From positions 7,011,944-7,075,943 of the forward strand of contig NC_061063.1 in NCBI RefSeq assembly GCF_021917145.1: a DNA stretch of 64,000 nucleotides, written 5' to 3'. Positions 11,201-28,144 of this stretch are shown here, piece after piece; within the stretch, counting starts at the first letter, position 1; each line of letters begins with the position of its first letter. A program made the position numbers and the translations under genes. The DNA is from Hypomesus transpacificus (lineage: Eukaryota > Chordata > Actinopteri > Osmeriformes > Osmeridae). The notes under the pieces were generated by a model. That model ran no database searches and was not told where the DNA came from. It saw only the letters and a program-made list of their open reading frames with translations.

Positions 11201-12772
11201 GTAAGACGGACAGCCTGGAGGAGAGAGGCACTCAGTCCCTTTCTCCTGTATCTGATAACTGACTGCATGCTTGGATCAACCGAACACATGTTTTAACAGG
11301 TGTACCTTGTGGAGGAAAAGTAGAGAGGGTTTTTGGATGTAAAGTTAGCAAAATAGATTAGGATACAGAGCGATAGGAGATGTTGAATGAACGTAGTTTG
11401 ACAACTCAAAAGGTTTTTTAAGGACAGATACGTTTAAGATGCTGTAGGTGATCATTAGGAAGCTGATTTGCAACTGCCAATCAACATCAAAATAGTCAAT
11501 AAGTTACTATTATTATGTTATGTTTTATGTACAAAAGTGAATGCTGTCAATTATGTTCTTAATAAGGAAGACTTTATGACCTAAAGCACTGAAAAAGTAC
11601 ACTCCTCGGTATCCTATGCAATATTTAATACAGTCAACACTTTGGTCACCATGGTATCCTTTTGTATTGTGTCGGTCATTGTGACAACTGACCCCTACAG
11701 ATTTTCCAGTCAATTGTTTCTCTTCTTCTATTGTTTTCTCTTGTTTTCTCTCCTCTTCTCTTCTAATCTCTTCTCTTTTCTTCTCTTGTGTTCTCTTCTT
11801 AATCCTTTATCATTACTTCTGGAATGTTCCATGATAAACATTTAACTATAGTACTGAAATCAATCAATTTAGTTTTCAGAATTTCTATAACAAGAATCCC
11901 AAATATGTCAATGTTACATTTATCGTATTATTGAATATTACTGTGTGTGTGTGGTTGTTTGTGTGAGTGTGGTGCCTGTGCACCAGTGTGTGTGTGTGCA
12001 TGCGTGCATGCATGCGTGTGCACCAGTTTGTGTGTAAGGGCACCTCAGGTTACTTGTCTCCCTGTTCTTGTTTGAGATCACTCGGTAGTTGATCTACATT
12101 TTAACAGTTTCATGTTTCACTGGTGGTTTCCACCCCAACATTGGGATTCACTGTTACATGGCCAACATAGGTAGATAGGATATTCCAAACTCGAGACCTG
12201 TTCTGTAACAACAACAATTTTACTATCTAAAAGTAAAAATAACTCAATTGAAATTGGAATAATGTAACAGTAGGGAAGTGATTCTGAAACGTTTCTCAAT
12301 GCACGGTCTTTCACCTTAGGATACTATCTATGTGAGTTAGTGTCGTTGACAATGAACTATCTGTGTCTGTGTGTGCACAGTCTCTCCACGAAAACCAGCT
12401 CAAGAAGATTCAAGATGCCGGACACAATGTGTGTAAGACTGTTGCTTTTCAAAAGCCCGCCCTGTCCCTTTTCAACCTCAAAATCTTTCCAGTATCAAAC
12501 CACGTAAGGTTACATACAATACACACAAACAGCAGCCCCCTGTGGGCCCGGGCATAGCTTCCTATCTGTCATCTGACCTTTGTAGTAAACTGGGACAGCT
12601 TCTACTCTTTCCTTCCATCCGCCAGGCATGTCTCTGTCACTCTCTCTGGGAGGTGGCTTCATCCCCGTCTGTCATGTGATCGCACATGCGGTTGGGACTG
12701 GAGCGAGCATCTTACGACAGAGTCTGATCTATGACCTCTCCCACCCCCCCCAACCCCTTCCACCCCTTTAGC

Positions 12773-13315
12773 ATGTCCAAGGAGCCCACTACCAACCTGG
12801 AGAGTGCCATGCAGATGTTGATCAAGACCTTCCACAAGTATTCAGGCAAGGAGGGGGACAAGTATACTCTGAGCAGGGGTGAGCTGAGGGAGCTACTAAC
12901 GGAGGAGCTGGGGAGTTACCTAGGGGTAAGAGGAGAGCACACACACATTCCACATTTGCTCAAACACACGTCACACACATGCACAAACATGCACTTGCAT
13001 ACCGACTGTGCCGACCAGGCATGCTGCACATGTGCATTCACAGGCACACGCAAACACTGAAAATATCTGACAGTCTTACTCTAATCTCCCCCACCCTCCC
13101 TCACCCCCACCCACCAGAACGCTAAAGATAATGACGGGGTAGAGAAGGTGATGAATGACCTGGACGCCAACAATGACGGAGAGGTGGACTTCACTGAGTT
13201 TATCATCCTCATGGGGGCGCTGACTGTCGCCTGCAACGACTTCTTCCTGGAGTTCAAGCAGGACGAAAAACCGGCAGGCACGGCTGCGACAACAGAGGGG
13301 GAGAAGAAGGAGTGA
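12773..13315 (+). CDS. s100a1: S100A1-like calcium-binding protein (116 aa, 2 coding exons)
   Basis: Coding exons are 12773-12925 and 13118-13315, phase 0 (GTAAGA donor, CACCAG acceptor). The body matches S100A1 closely in its landmarks. These are helix [26 protein letters not shown], with the S100-specific first loop at 24-37, the canonical EF loop [12 protein letters not shown] at 67-78, and the last helix [10 protein letters not shown], which in mammalian S100A1 reads ALTVACNNFF. S100A1 is a cytosolic dimer that binds target peptides such as those of the ryanodine receptor when Ca2+-loaded. This protein is longer (116 versus about 94 residues) because of a short N-terminal addition and a Lys/Glu/Thr-rich tail of about 20 residues. 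The start is the only ATG after the acceptor, one base into the exon. Fish duplicates of S100A1 have their own names, so the symbol marks the family. Confidence 0.87.
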
Positions 13316-16300
13316 GGCGGTGGGGGAACGAGGGGTGGGGGTGGGGAGGGAGGGTGGAGATGGATGGAAAATGGATGGAGGGCAATGAACTGTTGAAGAA
13401 AGGAAAGTTGGGATGCAGTGTCAACAAGAGGGTGGTCTCACGCAACGTCTTGATGTAGAAGGAAAGATGAGGGATGGGGGTCATTCCTGTGCAGAAGGAA
13501 AGGGATGATTTAGTGTCATGTGGATATTCAGAAGGAGCTGTGTGTTCCCATTGTCTGCAAACGTATTTCCTAGCACAGATACGGAATCACTGTCACAGTT
13601 CTTGTGTAGATGATTGTTACTTAATTCAGAGTATGAGTGAGGATTGTCCCTTTAGAAGACCAAATGTATCTACTCAGATTATGTGTTGTATATTCAGACA
13701 AATTGTGTAATGGGTTGGTGAAAGTGAAGAATTAAGATAGATCAAAGGAAATTAAATGACAATGGTTTAATATCTCTTTCACATGAAAGACTTTCTGGGC
13801 GTCAAATCAAGTCATTACGTATTCAGTGTTGACCATATGAATATCATTTATCTCTTTCTTTGCAACTATTTTGTAATCTTTTTGGTAATAACCGCTGTGT
13901 TCTTCAACATATTAAACATTACATTTACCCTGACCTAAATCAATACTATATAAGTTGTATTGTCTTTGTCCAAAACAACAATGTATGTGTGTTTGTCTGT
14001 GTATATGGTGTGCGTGTGCAAGCATCCATGTGTGTGTGTGTGAGGATGTTTGGAGTGGGGATTCCCACAGAGTTAAATGCTCCAGCACACACATCCTGCC
14101 AACAATATCAAAACCTGTTCCCCCCCGAGTTAAGCTGACCCAGATGTCGAACTTGGAAGAGCAGAAAAGAACCAGGGAGGAGCACAATTTGCATGTGATC
14201 TTGAGAGTGCAACATTTTGGAGTACATGAGTTAACTAGCTTGGAGGGGGAATGCAGAAGTACAATTACAGAGGAATGCACATGCTCAGATTTGTTGCGAG
14301 CCCCAGTCTGTCAATCAAATAGAATGCACCACTCTTATTGGCTTGTACCACACTCTGTTGACTGAAAGTATGCAAACTGATTGGTGAGTCATAGACCTGC
14401 CTCTTCCTGGCAGAGTTAGTCATTCTCATTCTTTTGCCGCCAGCGCGTGACGTTGAGAGGAGCTAAGTGATTGGAAGGTTCAAAACCTCAGCGCCAGGTT
14501 GAGCCCCAGGGCCCTATGAACAGAGAACATTCATTCAAAAACAAACATCATTCTAAGGTAAAGGTGAGAGGAAATTGTGAGCTAACACAACTTTATTGGT
14601 CTTTTGTAGTTCAAATTAAAAAACACAAACATATCAACCTGGTAAAACAGTCCAGCATAACATGTAATGAGCTGAACATTAACAAATGCATGCAGAATGG
14701 AAATTAAGATGAGCCGTCTCAAACATGGTGTAGAGTGATATAATTTGAGCTTAAACATGTCAGAAAGCAACATGATAGATATATTTCTATGTGACAGTTA
14801 GGCCCTACAAGGGTGTTCTAGGATCATGTGAATGATTAATAAAAAAATATATAATTCACACCAATACTTTTTTACACACAGAGAAACCAAACGTTGAAAC
14901 GAATGATGCCGCGCCTCTTACAAACACCTCAATCTAGAAAACACACTTGACCTTGGCCAGGGTCTCGCCAGCAGGTTGACTTAATGGGACACCCCTGTCA
15001 GGTCCAGGCAGTGTAAACTAAGGAGGGGCAGGACACGGAGCCTGCTCATGTCAGGACACACAGACTGAAGCAACAGATAAGGATGGCAGCAAAGACACTT
15101 CGGTTACCGCCGGCCAGGTCAAGCGACACCAAGATGTCAAACTGCCACGTCCCTCATCCAACAGGTGGCCCCGTGCTATTACACAAGCTGGGGAGGACTA
15201 TGTCATATCAGTGTTTGTGTGTGTGTCAGTGTGAGTGTATGTGTGTGTGTTCGTGTGTACGTATGTGTGTGTGTGCTTTTGGCAATCCCACAGACATTGC
15301 CAAAAATAGAACAATTGATTGTTCAATTTCAAATCATGAAGACCGATAGGATCAAGTCGGTTATCTTTTTATATCACCCATGAAGAATTGAACTGAACTG
15401 AATTGAACCAAGAAGAGAAGAAAACTTCTGGATAGCTTCCAGTGTTAGGGAAGCATGAAATGGCATGCAACATTATGCTGTAAACTACAGCCTAATTTAT
15501 GGCCTAATCAATGTATATGATCTAAGATCATTTCAATACCATAGTCACTTGTTTGTCATCTAATTTTATTGCATCTCTTGGCGGTTCAACAAAAATAAGA
15601 CAGACACTGAATCGCATAAAGAAACTCTTGGCATGTTGGCTTCCCACCCTGACATCAGGTCCAAACCCACATCCCTCCAACCTCGTGACCTAAGCCTGAC
15701 TCAGCTTTCGAGACAATGTCCTTCAGTCCTCAAGGTGAGTCAGATGACAGCAGATGATCAGAGCCTGATACCAGTGATCGAGTGAGGAAGGTAAGGGAGA
15801 GGGGGAGAGACAGACAAACCAGAAGATGAGGAAGGAGAGAGGGATGGTGTCAGTTCCTCGTTTTTCCTTCACGCTAAGTATCATTGGTGTAATGATACCA
15901 CTCACACTTCAGCCATCTTTACTGCTGCGTTTACCTCAAGTACACATTAAGTGATTTGGCCACTTTCCTTGTCGTGGACCTGAATTGAACCTTGCACAGC
16001 GTGGAAATCAATCCCTTACGAGACCCATTCCCCATCCTTTGAACTCTTAACCAGAGTGTGTTACATAGACTTTTGGTGGGCGACGCAAGCTACTGGAACA
16101 CGGATAGATTTAATGAACCATCTAATCACCCGATACTGACAAAGTAATAAATTTTTCAGCAACATAGACACTTCAGAAGCAGGATGACATTCACACCATA
16201 ATTCTGCTCTGAGGCATTGTTACATATGCATTAAGTATCAGTGTTTTTACATGTATTACATATGTACTCAGTATTAATACTTTAAAAACAATGATGGATT

Positions 16301-17442
16301 ATGTGTGGCCTAGCACTTATTATTCCTTGAGCAAAAATCCTTACATAACCCATACCACCTTGCATCTGACAACAGGTGGCCTAAAATAAGGAAACATCAA
16401 TTGGAGGATAATCCAGGATTGTGTTTTAATTCAAATCAGCTATCCAGCACATTCATGCTAAAACAGTAGGTATCAACATGCACGCACCAACAGACAAGAA
16501 TCAAGGGTTGCATCAGTAGCATCAATTGTAATACAAATGACCAGTTGGCACATATCATTTGTTTGGTCATTTTCCATAGCACCAGGGGCTGAAGTCATAA
16601 ACTAATACAATGCAAAAATGTATCATAATATTTTGATTGAGTTTCTACTACAATAACATTTTCAGATACCAACTTACTGAAAATAGTAAGGCACTTTTAC
16701 ATTAGGACATCATGGATTACAGAGCATATTGCCTACACACACAAACAGCATTCTTCACAGTATCTCCAAAGGCAAAGAACCACAAAGAAAAAAGAAAGAT
16801 CTGAAACTATATAGCTCTTCTAAACTTCTAAACGCAAGTCCATAACTTAAGATTTCTACTTCAAGGTTCATCTGTCTCTGTGTGTGTTCTTCATTCGATA
16901 TGGTGTGATACTCCCATCTTGTTGAGTCACCACAGTTTAGTATATAGGTTTGTCTAATTGGTGCAGTGAGCCAGCACATCCACCAGAGAGAGCTAGAGGA
17001 TCATAAACAGCAGCAATCTTCAGACCAACCCCTTTCCCCCCCCCCCATGTTTGCCCAATCAAAACGCCATCTGGACAGAGCTACTCCCATGTGCACATGC
17101 AAAACAGTAGTCGTCAAGCTGTTTTGCATGAGCTGCAAGTGAATGGATAAGATGGCACGGCAGCATGGAAGAGCAGCTCGCAGCTCTGGGAAAGACCAAA
17201 AGGGTCAGGGAGGCAACACGTATACAGGGTAGAGGAGGATGAGCAACAGAGAGGCTGAGCAAGAGAGGGACACGAGTAAAGACGTTCATCTCGATGGGTC
17301 AATGGGTCATCTCTCTCTCTCAGGTTGTGCTTTAACGGTCTGTGACGGCCATTCAGTTGCCTGGAGATTTTTTTTTTCTCTAAGTGAGACTGAAGGTCAA
17401 AATCAGAGCGAGAGGCGAGGGCGCCGTGGGGGGCGGGGTCAG
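13316..17442. other. Tail-to-tail region between S100A1-like gene and she; probable 3' UTRs
   Basis: On the + strand, ATTAAA hexamers near 13750 and 13909 are the likeliest ends of the S100A1-like transcript. On the - strand, the first clear AATAAA downstream of she that I noticed is the complement of TTTATT at 14592-14597. This would give she a 3' UTR of up to 2.8 kb, although a nearer non-canonical signal is possible. TG-rich microsatellites lie at about 13980-14042 and 15207-15277. No coding exon was recognised in between. Confidence 0.4.
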
Positions 17443-21566
<4,124 letters not shown>

Positions 21567-23889
21567 TGTAACTATTGTAGAAAGCCGAAAACGTATTTGC
21601 TTCAACACCTTTTAGCGCCATGCACGGATACCCTAGAGACGCACCTTCAGAAATATTTTTACACAATAGACTTCCGTTGCTTAGGCTATAATACTAAAGG
21701 TTTTTCAGGTTCTTTGTGATCTATGTAGGCTACAAGGATGCTTCGGTTATTTTCCACCCGGAGAAATATTTAATTATACAACTACTAAATTGTTGTCAAA
21801 ATATAACAACAAATATTTGCATTTGATGGAAATTTCATCCTCATGTTAATTTAGGCTATTCAATCTCTTTTCTTTAAATTATGTATCTAAAAAAAGGGCA
21901 TTATATGAATACCCTACCTGTGACAATGTATGGTCAGAAATTCTAAACAAATCAAATTAGGCCTATTTACTAAATTATTTTAGCTTAATGACTGCCGAGA
22001 CCTAGTTGGACGAAAAAGAAAAATCCCTACTTTATCCCATTTGTGATTTCCTTTGGACAGTTCCCTTTTCCATTCAGCAGATTAATTATTCTCTTTGGAT
22101 AAAAAAGTGTCTTCGGATTAGGAAGACTCGAAATAATAGAAAGTTGGTCTTGGTTCTTAGAGGTCCCATTCCCAGTGTCCAATCCGTGGGCTACAGTGTG
22201 GCTCAGTGATCTCTCAGAAATAGAGTGGCTGAGAAACAAGGGTGGGGGGATTCATTTATAGGGGGCGGTGATTTTGGGGGTCTGCTCTTTACTAAAGGCT
22301 GTGGCTAAGGATAGTCTTTTGGAAACAATTCAACGATTCATGCTGACACTTTAAAGAGTTTATCAATTAATCAATTCATCATATTTATTATAATTGTATT
22401 CAATTTATTTTATTTTTTTTCTTTCATCAGTAGGCTATAGGTCATTTTAAACGTGGGTAATTAAATGTCTAGTACCAAAAATGACAATATGAATATTGTT
22501 TGAAATTCATGACAGAGCAAATCTTGCATTTTCCATATCTTTTTTTATCTGAAAGGATATTTGCTGCGGGTGGCAGCGTTAGAAAGTAGTCCGTTCTCAA
22601 ATAGACTACTCCACGACTAGTGGAAAAGGTATGACTGTTGAAACGCAAAATAAACAAACTAAGTACAGTGGAAATTTAAGCTTTACATTCTTACAATTTA
22701 ATCAAAAGTTATATTATATGAGGACTTACCTTGAATTTGTTTGCATACCATTGAAGCAGGCAATACACAAGTTGAATTTATATTTATGACACCCCCATAG
22801 TTCTTACAAATTGCAAACGTCCCTGGATCGCGTTTCTTCATTGCTGATGCGCAATTCGAATCCCTAAATTGAATTGAGTCCTTCTAACCATCAGTAGTTC
22901 ACACAACTGGGAAATACAATTCAGTGCATTCGGTTCACTAAAAGGATTTGATTGCGAATCATTTGAAGAATCCACTTCACTTGCTACACTCCTGCCTGTC
23001 CCTCTTTGTCCAGCGGCGACAGTAGGCCGTGATTAATATGACAAAATTTGCGTATCTATACGAATTATAATTGTATGCTGTATTGCAACTAAAGGGTTGT
23101 ACCGTGCGAGGACTGGTTTATCGACAATGACACACCGGAGGGCCCCAATTTAACGGACAACAGAGCAAGCAACGGATAAAGGGTATAGTTGCCTCCAGAG
23201 AGCTAGCTAGCATGCTAGCTAGTGATAGCTAGCTAGCAACGTTTCACAATACCAATTATTTTTCTGTCATTTACTAACTAGTCACAAAAGAGACGAATCA
23301 AGTCTACTGACCGAAGTTTACTAAGGTTTATGAGCTAATTAACTATTTGTTGCTCGCTGACTACCCATTTGCATGCTGCAGGTTTAGGTATCTAATTAGT
23401 TAGCTAGCTAACCTGCTACTCAATTCTAGCTTGTGTGGGTAACGTGGCTAGCCTAGGCTACACATCTGTAAGTGATCATTTTTAGAGGGAGGAGGGGGAG
23501 TGCAACTTGCATGCACACTGGCAAACACAAGCTAGCCAACAAGTGAGTTATCTAGCCCGTGACCACAGTTTCATTCAGCACTCTAGTTGTGTCACCCGGG
23601 CATAGCTCGGTGTTCAAGTTGCAAGATGAAAAGGCTTGTTGATCACCAAACCCCGGCGTGACAGTCAGCGTGGCGAAAGGTTGGTAGCTAGCCAGTTACC
23701 TACCCTGCCGATACCCAATAATTCTGCAAGGGCTCATAGCACATACCACGTTGATTCCTCATCCGAACCCTGTTCTTTGACTCCGTCTGGTGACACAGCC
23801 CGGCTACAAATTCTCCAGACTGTGCCGGTCCATTTAAAAAAATTCTTGTATATGAACGGTGACATGGCACCGCACCGACAGTCATATTA
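21567..23889. promoter_or_regulatory. Shared upstream region of divergent she and pygo2
   Basis: The stretch holds the 5' flanks of both genes. No coding exon was recognised. The half nearer pygo2 (about 23160-23800) is richer in CG and is studded with GCTAGC/TAGCTA palindromes (for example 23203-23240 and 23400-23411), a feature repeated at the other gene starts in this window. The likely pygo2 5' UTR lies just before 23890. The window does not show whether the two genes share control elements. Confidence 0.45.
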
Positions 23890-26271
23890 ATGGCTGCCGA
23901 ATCGGGGAGACTACTGGCGGGACAAGGTCAAGGAAAACGAGGCAAAGGTAGGCACTAGTTCGTCTCCGTGTCAGATCTGAACGAGCAGTCAGCTACGTTG
24001 GCTCCTCAATCTCATCCTTTCCCCACGTGTGTAAACTTCACGACTGTCTGTCCCCGTGCCAACCCTTGTATGTCTTTTTTCATACCCCTGGTTTTATCTG
24101 GGGGTTTATGTCTTCCTTGCTCTAAATTCGGCTCTTAAAGTTCTCTCAAGTCCAATTTAAGGCTCTCTTGCCAGGCCTGGTCTATAATGTTGTACTTCCA
24201 TCAGACTTGAACAACGGTTATGGGAATTCAGTGTTAAATTTTAAATGTCAGTCTCTTGCCAGTTCTAGAAACTAATTCCATGCCCTATATTTTCTACCAC
24301 TAAACCTTTAACACAGCCCATCATAACCTGTCTGATTTGTGTCAGTCATTTAATGTTTCCATTTAATTATTCCCTCTAATTTAGCCATTTTCTCCTTTGC
24401 AGGTTCACAAATGAAAAGCCCAGAGAAAAAAAAGAGAAAAACCAACACTCAGGTAAAGGCTGCCTTGAGCAACCTGGACACATTCCTACATAATGTAAAG
24501 ATGTTTGACGAGTGCTATCAGTTGAAACAGTTGCAAACCTGTCTTCCTGTACTAGCCTCACTGTCCCTAAAGGCACATATCTACCCTTTAAAACAAGCAC
24601 TTTACTACATTATGAGATGTTCCGTTTCTTATGCTTTCTCTTTTTCCCCTCTTTCAGGGGGCAGCATTCTCCCACCTCTCTGAGTTTGCGCCCCCACCTA
24701 CCCCTATGGTAGACCACTTAGTGGCGTCCAACCCATTTGACGATGACTTTGGCCCTCCATCAAGACCAGGAGGGGGGGGTGGTCCAGGAGGAGGTCCGTT
24801 CCTTCCCAGCCCAGGGGCAGGTGGTGGAGGTGGGTATGGAGGTGGAGGGAGAATGGGTGGGGGCATGGGCTTCATGGGAGGCCCTGGAGGACCAGGAGGC
24901 GGGCAGCCCGGACGCAGACCTCCCTTTGGCCCACCGCCACCCAACGCTGGACCCCACCACCAGTTGGGCTTTGGAGGTATGCCTGGCTTTGGTGGACCAG
25001 GGGGTGGAGGAGGTGGGGGCGGAGGAGGGTTCCCCCCAGGGGGTCCGGCACAGTTCAACATGCCCCCCAACTTCAGTCCGCCCATGCACCCTGGACCAGG
25101 GTTCAACCCCATGCTATCCCCTGGAGGTATGGGGGGGCCTGGTCCTGGAGGAGGTGGACCACCACACCCCCGTTTTGGAATGCCCCCTCAGCAACAGCAT
25201 GGGCAGGGAGGGCATCCCTTCAACAGCCCCCCCTTGCCTGGTGGTGGAGGCCCCAGGGGACCCCCTCATGGCCCCATGAATCCCATGGGGGGGATGTCTG
25301 GTGGAATGAACATGATGGGCGGCATGGGGGTTGGCCCTGGTGGAAACATGGTGGGAGGGCTCCCGGGATTACCTCCTCAAGGACAGTTTCCTCCTTCGCA
25401 AGATGGGCCTTACCCTGGCCCCAGTCCCCCAGGGAACGAGGAGGGAAAGAATTTTGGTGGTGGACCTCAGCCCGGGCCTCCGCCGCAGCAGCCTAACATG
25501 AATCCCAACGGCCCCCCTCCTAACAACAACTCTGGACCCCCCCCTAACTCTGGCCCTCCCCAGCCCGGTTTCCCTGGCCATCCGGACGTCCAGCAGCCCA
25601 ACCCCAACACCCCTGGCCAGCCGTCTTCAGCTCCGCCCCAGCCTAACCCCAACTCCTCACCTACGGGCCCACTGAATGGCTCCCAACCCCAGCAACCACC
25701 ACCCAATCAGCTTCAGCCACCAAACTCTGCCAACAACTCCAACAACCAATCACAGCAGCAGCCTACTCCTCCCAACTCTGTTCCAGGCTCCGCCCCCTAC
25801 AACCAGCAGAACAACACTCCAGGTGGAGGCCCAATGTCCAATGCCCCCCCCAACTCTACCCAGAACAACATGACAAACAACAGTGGGGGGAATACTCCAG
25901 GTAGCAACCCAAACCCCCCCTCCAACTCCACCTCCACTCCGAACACCCAGTCCCCATTGCCCCCCGGCCCCGCTGCCCCCTCCATTGGCCCAGGCTCTGG
26001 CCCTGGAAAGCTGAGTGGCTCAGGGATGGTGTTCCCTTGCGGCTTTTGCTTGTCGGAGGTGCATGACGATCAGGATGCCATCTTATGTGAGGCGTCATGC
26101 CAGCGTTGGTTCCACCGCGACTGTACGGGTCTGACGGAGCCAGCGTATGGTTTGCTGACACGGGAAAGTGCCGCCGTCTGGGCTTGTGACTTCTGTCTCA
26201 AGACCAAGGAGATCCAGGCTGTGTATGTCCGCCAGGGCCTCGGCCAGTTAGTTGCAGCCAATGAGGGCTGA
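23890..26271 (+). CDS. pygo2: Pygopus 2, PHD-finger Wnt/beta-catenin co-activator (573 aa, 3 exons)
   Basis: Exons are 23890-23947, 24403-24452 and 24658-26271. This matches the known Pygopus plan of two tiny exons and one large one. Residues 28-32 (KKKRK) form a nuclear localisation signal. The N-terminal homology domain carries NPF at 61-63 followed by DDDF. A very long Gly/Pro/Met-rich and then Pro/Asn/Gln-rich linker follows. The C-terminal PHD finger at 497-549 has its C4HC3 zinc ligands (C497, C500, C513, C517, H522, C525, C546, C549). In the family, this finger binds methylated histone H3K4 on one face and BCL9 on the other, which links beta-catenin to chromatin. At 573 residues it is much longer than human PYGO2 (about 406), and the extra length is all in the low-complexity linker. 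PHD residues such as VHDDQDAILCEASC mark it as Pygopus; the assignment to PYGO2 rather than PYGO1 rests on neighbours and overall similarity. Confidence 0.93.
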
Positions 26272-27615
26272 GGAACAGAGGGTGAGGTGGGATAGGGCAC
26301 CAGAGAAGGGGATGGAAGGGAAGAGACATTCACTTCTACCAATGCTATGGAAGGGAAGAGACATATACTTCTACCAACCAACTGCTTTCTGGACTTTCTC
26401 ACTGTACTCACACAGTACACTCATGCTAATGTAAAGCACTTTTAGTGACTCCTTTGGACTGAACGGCCACCTCCTCCCTGTTTTGAGTTAATCGTGTAAC
26501 TGATGTCCACTCCTGGATCCTAATTTAGACATTGTGTCTGCCGACCAGCAAAGCACTGACATCAACACACTACCTCACACACTTATCTGACAGCACAGCG
26601 ACCACGCACTTACTGGAACATGACTGACTTGACTGACTTGAATAACTCACGTAAGGAGAATGTGCGATTAACACAACCAACAACACACACACACACACAC
26701 ATACACAAACACTCCTCCTGAAACTGGTCCTGGCCCATTCTGATCTGTTGAATCCAAAGGAGACCCATGATATCCCCACCACCTCTTTGTGTACCAGACT
26801 TGTCTCTCACCTCCCACACCCCTGAGAGAAGAATATCACCACAAGGATATGTGTAAATAAATATTCAGCCTGAACATTCGCCCAAAACATGCCTCCGTCC
26901 ATTGTGGAATGCTGGAGAATTTAAACCAATGAACAGAATGAAATGGAACTATCTTTTGAGTCTTTGGTTTTGTTGATGGACTTAATGGTTTTATACATTG
27001 ATTCAACTGTTTTTATATCTCTTCGCTGTACACAGAAATTGTGATATCAGTGCTTTTGGATGGTGTTGGCATAGCAAGTAGTTACATGTCATATCGGATG
27101 TGTGTAGTCTTTGGGGTTGCATGTGAATCAATGCAGTAAACATGTCCGATCTGTTTTTGTTTTTATTTGGTCTCTGTTAGAGGCCTTGAAGTAGACCAAA
27201 TAACTGAACGAAAATAATATCAATTTTCATATTTCTGTCATGGCAGATGTTTGTAACTTTTCTTTTTTTTCTTTTTTTTTATATTTCTGTCCAAGTTGCC
27301 TTTTCTCAGCCGTTCCTTTGTTTTGTACGGTATTTGTGCTGTTAAATGTGCTCTACATCGCCCTCTAATGGAATATGGAGGGACCATTCCCACACAGGGT
27401 GGGGAAAGGGGAAGGTACTGAACTCTGAAGTAAAGAGAATTTTTTGTACTGTTCCTTGTCCGTTTTTATTAGTTGCTTATTGTGGTATTAAAATCGGGTA
27501 CTGTAAACCCACTAACCTATTTTGTGTTGTCATAAAAATGATTATTAGTCGCGACGCGTTATATTTAGTTACACTTAGTGTTCCACATTGAGACATTAAT
27601 GCCACAGTTAATAAA
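26272..27615 (+). terminator. pygo2: pygo2 3' UTR with candidate polyadenylation signals
   Basis: Non-coding sequence follows the stop. AATAAA hexamers are at 26856-26861 and 27610-27615; either could end the transcript, giving a 3' UTR of about 0.6 or 1.35 kb. A (CA)n tract is at about 26683-26702 and a T-rich run at about 27259-27281. Confidence 0.5.
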
Positions 27616-27899
27616 ATACGCACAGTACGACATGATTTGGTTAACATAAGAACACTTTTAAAGGATCACTAAGCTATTCTTCCCCAATGACTAATGAAGT
27701 AGCCCACAGTAGGTCCACTGCGACTAGCAGATATGATGAAGAAAACCAATGGGCCCGGGAATTCATTTTGCACCCCCCACCCCCAACAAAAAAACTGTCA
27801 ACCATATTCATATGTATGTGATTTTGACAGAAAATGCCTCTGCATAATTTGGGGAGCGCTAGGGAAAAGTGATCGACTGGTATTTACCAGCGTACTACG

Positions 27900-28144
27900 G
27901 CTAGGAGGCGCCGCCTTTCAATGTGTCCTCAGCCAATAGCGTAAGTAAGGCGAAACGATTATTATCTGACGTACTAGCAACAGGTTGCTCGAGTAGCAGT
28001 AGAAATTAGTCTGCTCAAAGGGAATTGTGAGTCGTCTTTTTTATTTAACTATTCCAAACGTATCACAGGAAAATCAAAGGGGCTCAAGACAAGACAGCTT
28101 TCTAAAATATCTCATCGACGGACTTGGACTCTCGTTTTTAGAAG
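27900..28144 (+). promoter_or_regulatory. cgn: Probable promoter and 5' UTR exon of cingulin
   Basis: A CG-richer patch with a CCAAT box (CAGCCAATAG, about 27931) precedes sequence that ends at a GTACAG donor at 28144/28145. The first coding exon of cgn has its acceptor (TTGTGCAG) at about 31060, just before its ATG, so an upstream non-coding exon is required. This is the best candidate, separated by a 2.9 kb intron. Confidence 0.4.

Noticed and set aside
12363-12557. Extra exon of the S100A1-like gene
   Set aside because: The open frame has no S100 features, and the phase and spacing of the two S100 exons leave no place for it.
24654-25112. Pro/Gly-rich minus-strand open frame
   Set aside because: It is complementary to the Gly/Pro-rich linker of pygo2 and is explained by base composition.
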